Assembly (NCBI GenBank): GCA_018367495.1
Contig: JAGZGB010000075.1
Coordinates: 1 to 7,791 of the forward strand
Direction of reading: 5' to 3'
DNA length: 7,791 nucleotides
From: Veillonella sp.
GTDB lineage: Bacteria > Bacillota_C > Negativicutes > Veillonellales > Veillonellaceae
Of the stretch, positions 5,670-7,791 are shown piece after piece. A program made the translations under genes and the position numbers. Below the pieces are notes generated by a model. The model was given only the letters and a program-made list of their open reading frames with translations, was not told where the DNA came from and ran no database searches. The first letter of the stretch is position 1, and each line of letters starts with the position of its first letter.

Positions 5670-6170
5670 ATGGAAAATCTGTATAAAGAATTAAGAAGTT
5701 TTTTTGCCAATGATATTGATCTAAATGATTTATTTGATTCCGAAGCTATCATCTGGATTGACTGGCGCGAGTATGACGAAGATTTGGTGAATTATTTTAA
5801 TGATATGATGGATGAGCCTATCGATATTAAAACGGTTAGTAATGGCAAGCCCTATGGTGACGATATTGTATTGAAGAATGGCAATAAAGAGCTGCAAATT
5901 CCTTATGGCGATGAACAAGATCGGGATGTGACCATCAAATATTTCAATGATTTTGTTAAGCCTGACTATGAAGTGCGTTGGTTTGTTGAAAGCCTTGGGA
6001 ACGATACGCTCGGCTTTACCGTGCTTTCAGGGGCAGAATGGGCCAATTTAGAAGATGAATTTGGTGCAGATACAGTTCGTTACTATTTCGAGCCTATCAA
6101 TCTTGAAAGTAACATGTTTAATCTTGACATGGATGAAGTCTCTGCGTTACTAGCGTTACGAGAGTCCTAG
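5670..6170 (+). CDS. Uncharacterised acidic protein of the array
   Basis: This 166-residue soluble protein is very acidic, rich in Asp and Glu, without signal peptide or membrane segment. Visible elements are an N-terminal helix, IIWIDWREYDEDLV (27-40), the strand ELQIPYGDEQDRDVTIKYFN (74-93), DYEVRWFVESLGNDTLGF (99-116) and EWANLEDEFGADTVRYYFEPI (123-143). I recall similar unnamed proteins in proteobacterial and Firmicute accessory loci, with the pattern DRD-T followed by PDYE-R and a D-TL-F strand, but cannot name a family. ATG 5670 has GGAGAGAG (5659-5666) before it. The size, acidity and place in a run of such genes fit an immunity-type protein; this is not shown by the sequence itself. 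Confidence 0.82.
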   Translation: MENLYKELRSFFANDIDLNDLFDSEAIIWIDWREYDEDLVNYFNDMMDEPIDIKTVSNGKPYGDDIVLKNGNKELQIPYGDEQDRDVTIKYFNDFVKPDYEVRWFVESLGNDTLGFTVLSGAEWANLEDEFGADTVRYYFEPINLESNMFNLDMDEVSALLALRES

Positions 6171-6181
6171 AGGAGAGTTAT

Positions 6182-6988
6182 ATGGCTATTGATGGAGTAA
6201 AAATCATAGATAGTGATGATGGCCATGATATTTATAATTTGATTGTTGAGCGCTATAGAGATGGCACTAGTATTGATATAATTGTTTCAGAGATTTTGGC
6301 TGAAGAGCAGAATTTTTGTACTGACGAATTCTATACAGAAATTTATTGGACTGCCGTAGCCTATTCACTGTGGAAGATAGGTCATCTACCGCAGGATATA
6401 AAAGAGAAAGCATTAGACATAATCGCGAAGGGCGCTCATGAGTTTTGGCTAGAAATTGATAGTAAGGCGCTCAAACAACGTCAAAAGGTGTTAGATAAGT
6501 TAGCCGTACAACTACAAAGTGAAAATCCAAAGCCTCTAAAGGTTCGTAAATCTAAAACAAAACGAGAACTTCATTTTAAGGTGGGCGACGTATTAGCTGT
6601 TAAGTTTGAAAACGAGTATGGTGCTATATTTGTCTCTGACGTAGATCAGTCACCGCGGAAAATCGAATATCATTTAGCCTGTACGCAGCTTTTACAAGAA
6701 GAAAAACCAACAATGCAAGAGTTTCTAAACAGCAAAATCGCATGCCGGAAAGATAATACAAATCTTGCTATCGATACAGACTGTTGGTTCAATCATAAGG
6801 ACTTAGGCTTGTTGCTAGATAACTTAGAAATCATTGGGGCGGTCGAACTCTATCCGTGTAAATTATGGAAACTAGCACCAGCAGGTACGTTGGAAGATAT
6901 CTATGATGAGATTACAGATAATCTTAGGATAGGAAAACTACGTCTCATAGACACCTATGAACTGGTGAAAGAGGTTATTCAGGAATAA
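6182..6988 (+). CDS. Two-domain soluble protein with an Imm26-like C-terminal part
   Basis: Of 268 residues, about 1-110 form a helical domain: FYTEIYWTAVAYSLWKIGHL (50-69), then IKEKALDIIAKG and KQRQKVLDKL. A basic linker (117-129) follows. A beta-rich domain starts with FKVGDVLAVKFENEYGAIFV (132-151), which resembles the opening of Imm26-type immunity domains (aromatic-x-x-GDv-a-k). I have seen this pairing, with a helical part containing W-L-G-L and a K-x-R-x-x-vL-x-x-L stretch, in unnamed Firmicute proteins. No catalytic residues or membrane segments are apparent. ATG 6182 is preceded by AGGAGAG (6171-6177) and starts only 11 bases after the previous stop, so translation is probably coupled. 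Blocking a partner toxin is the likely role if the Imm26 resemblance is real; the toxin is not in the window. Confidence 0.83.
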   Translation: MAIDGVKIIDSDDGHDIYNLIVERYRDGTSIDIIVSEILAEEQNFCTDEFYTEIYWTAVAYSLWKIGHLPQDIKEKALDIIAKGAHEFWLEIDSKALKQRQKVLDKLAVQLQSENPKPLKVRKSKTKRELHFKVGDVLAVKFENEYGAIFVSDVDQSPRKIEYHLACTQLLQEEKPTMQEFLNSKIACRKDNTNLAIDTDCWFNHKDLGLLLDNLEIIGAVELYPCKLWKLAPAGTLEDIYDEITDNLRIGKLRLIDTYELVKEVIQE

Positions 6989-7021
6989 TCATCTGAAGAA
7001 TCTGATGAAGGAGAGGCTAAA

Positions 7022-7057
7022 TTGCTAGGATTAATTTCTGCTAATAGGAGCGTGTAA
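7022..7057 (+). pseudogene. Possible relic of a DUF1877-type gene start
   Basis: A strong ribosome binding site GGAGAGG (7010-7016) stands 5 bases before TTG 7022, but the frame ends after 11 codons (LGLISANRSV after the start). Those residues echo MGLIANYS, the start of the DUF1877-like gene at 7633. At the base level GGATTAATT and GCTAAT here match GGACTAATT and GCTAAT there, with a 3-base gap. This may be the leftover first codons of a lost gene copy, or a chance match over about 20 bases. Confidence 0.35.
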
Positions 7058-7058
7058 T

Positions 7059-7601
7059 ATGGACTATTTAGATATATTGCGTAATGATGCCAAGTTAGCT
7101 GAAGGTTTTGATGCGCTATTCGATTTTCGCTTGCTAGATGCACTGGAAGAACGAGATACCGCTGAGGGTCGCTGCACGTTCTCTGTGCCGGGCATGGCAT
7201 TTGCTGTAGATGGTGCTGGCGGTGAATATCATCTATTGGAGGACGGATCCATAGGGTATTGGAGTAGCGAAGGTGCTTCAGGCCGTTTGGCTGAAAGTAT
7301 GGATGATTTGTTTCATTTAATCGTTTTTAGTATTTGTTGGCATGATTACTGTGACTCAAGTAAGTATGCTGATGCGGCAACACTTGAAGAGTATGGTCAG
7401 AATAAGCAGTTAGATATTATCTCTTATTCGCCGATGGAACTTTGGGAACCCATTGTGAAAGCTTTGCATATGCCTATAGACATGAAACTTTCACCTGTTT
7501 TACAGAAATTCTATGATGCGGCGCATCGTGAACCTGTATATACTTGCTATTTTCATGAAGATGATGGGAGCATTACGGAATCAGAACATCTATTTTTCTA
7601 G
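7059..7601 (+). CDS. Uncharacterised soluble protein with GGEY and SEG motifs
   Basis: This 180-residue acidic protein has no export signal. After a helical N terminus (1-34) comes a core: VPGMAFAVDGAGGEYHLLED (43-62), GSIGYWSSEG (63-72), ASGRLAESMDDLFHLIVF (73-90), then CWHDY (93-97). This pattern (P-G, FA-DG-GGEY-LL-DGS-GY, SEG--GR-AE) resembles widespread unnamed Firmicute proteins that I loosely place near the SUKH (SMI1/KNR4) immunity fold; that link is weak. The C-terminal part (120-180) includes REPVYTCYFHEDDGSITES. AGGAG (7046-7050) lies 8 bases before ATG 7059. The gap before it (70 bases) is the longest in the array and holds the possible gene relic at 7022. Likely part of the same operon. 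Confidence 0.85.
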   Translation: MDYLDILRNDAKLAEGFDALFDFRLLDALEERDTAEGRCTFSVPGMAFAVDGAGGEYHLLEDGSIGYWSSEGASGRLAESMDDLFHLIVFSICWHDYCDSSKYADAATLEEYGQNKQLDIISYSPMELWEPIVKALHMPIDMKLSPVLQKFYDAAHREPVYTCYFHEDDGSITESEHLFF

Positions 7602-7632
7602 TGTGTAGAAGGATTTGTGAAAGGGTTTAATC

Positions 7633-7791
7633 ATGGGACTAATTGCTAATTACAGCTGTTTAAGCGATGTAAATTTAAAAGAGCTTAAAGCCATGGGCTC
7701 AGAAGAAGAGGAAATTCTTGAAAGTGTTGAAGAGTGGAATGACGACGATGAGTTATTGCTTGATATCGACAAGATGTGGGATGTACTCCAT
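7633..7791 (+). CDS. DUF1877 (YfbM-like) family protein, 5' part only
   Basis: Only 53 codons lie in the window; the gene runs off its right edge. The start MGLIANYS and the LLDIDKMWDVLH stretch (residues 42-53) match the DUF1877/YfbM family hallmarks as I remember them (MGMxxNY at the start, then LDIDKAWHxLH), with a variable acidic linker between (EEEEILESVEEWNDDDE). The family is soluble, small (usually around 150-190 residues) and of unknown biochemical function; members are common in accessory arrays. GAAAGGG (7619-7625) sits 7 bases before ATG 7633, and the gene begins 31 bases after the preceding stop, so it continues the array. Confidence 0.87.
   Translation, partial: MGLIANYSCLSDVNLKELKAMGSEEEEILESVEEWNDDDELLLDIDKMWDVLH

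Noticed and set aside
1..7791. CRISPR array, insertion sequence or transposase
   Set aside because: No regularly spaced identical repeats, terminal inverted repeats or transposase-like proteins were seen on either strand.

Overview
The window reads as a low-GC diderm Firmicute, most likely Veillonella or a close Negativicutes relative. It combines Firmicute-style genes (an ECF-type vitamin S component, strong purine-rich ribosome binding sites, AT-rich intergenic DNA) with an outer-membrane trimeric autotransporter adhesin, which needs a second membrane. The assignment is inference from gene content only; no database search was possible.

Layout. (1) 1-142: tRNA-Arg(CCU) with its own intrinsic terminator. 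(2) 143-720: AT-rich DNA without a convincing protein gene, but with a promoter-like site (about 308-336), a perfect hairpin terminator (568-603) and then a foldable leader with palindromes in front of the next genes. The promoter and terminator bracket a possible small RNA or small-protein unit. (3) 721-2042: two membrane genes in tandem, a NiaX-like niacin S component and a PnuC-type nicotinamide riboside/mononucleotide transporter. Together they form an NAD-precursor uptake operon. (4) 2123-4137: a self-contained adhesin unit: consensus-like promoter, leader with short direct repeats, a 588-residue YadA/Hag-like protein and a very strong terminator. The protein carries an unusual coiled-coil tail after its membrane anchor. 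(5) 4141-4295: a 41-bp imperfect tandem duplication followed by a promoter. (6) 4296-7791: a co-directional run of small, acidic, soluble proteins, each with a near-identical GGAG-type ribosome binding site and short gaps. It includes a frameshifted DUF2262-like gene, an Imm26-like two-domain protein, an uncharacterised GGEY/SEG-motif protein, a probable relic of a gene start, and the 5' part of a DUF1877 (YfbM-like) gene cut by the window edge.

The last region looks like an orphan immunity or accessory-gene array of the kind found beside polymorphic-toxin or contact-dependent-inhibition loci. No toxin is visible in the window, so that role is inference from gene size, acidity, family resemblance and arrangement. 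The decayed members suggest an array undergoing turnover. The most interesting points are the duplicated promoter-region repeat feeding the array, the broken members inside it, the post-anchor coiled coil of the adhesin, and the possible riboregulated leader of the NAD-precursor operon.
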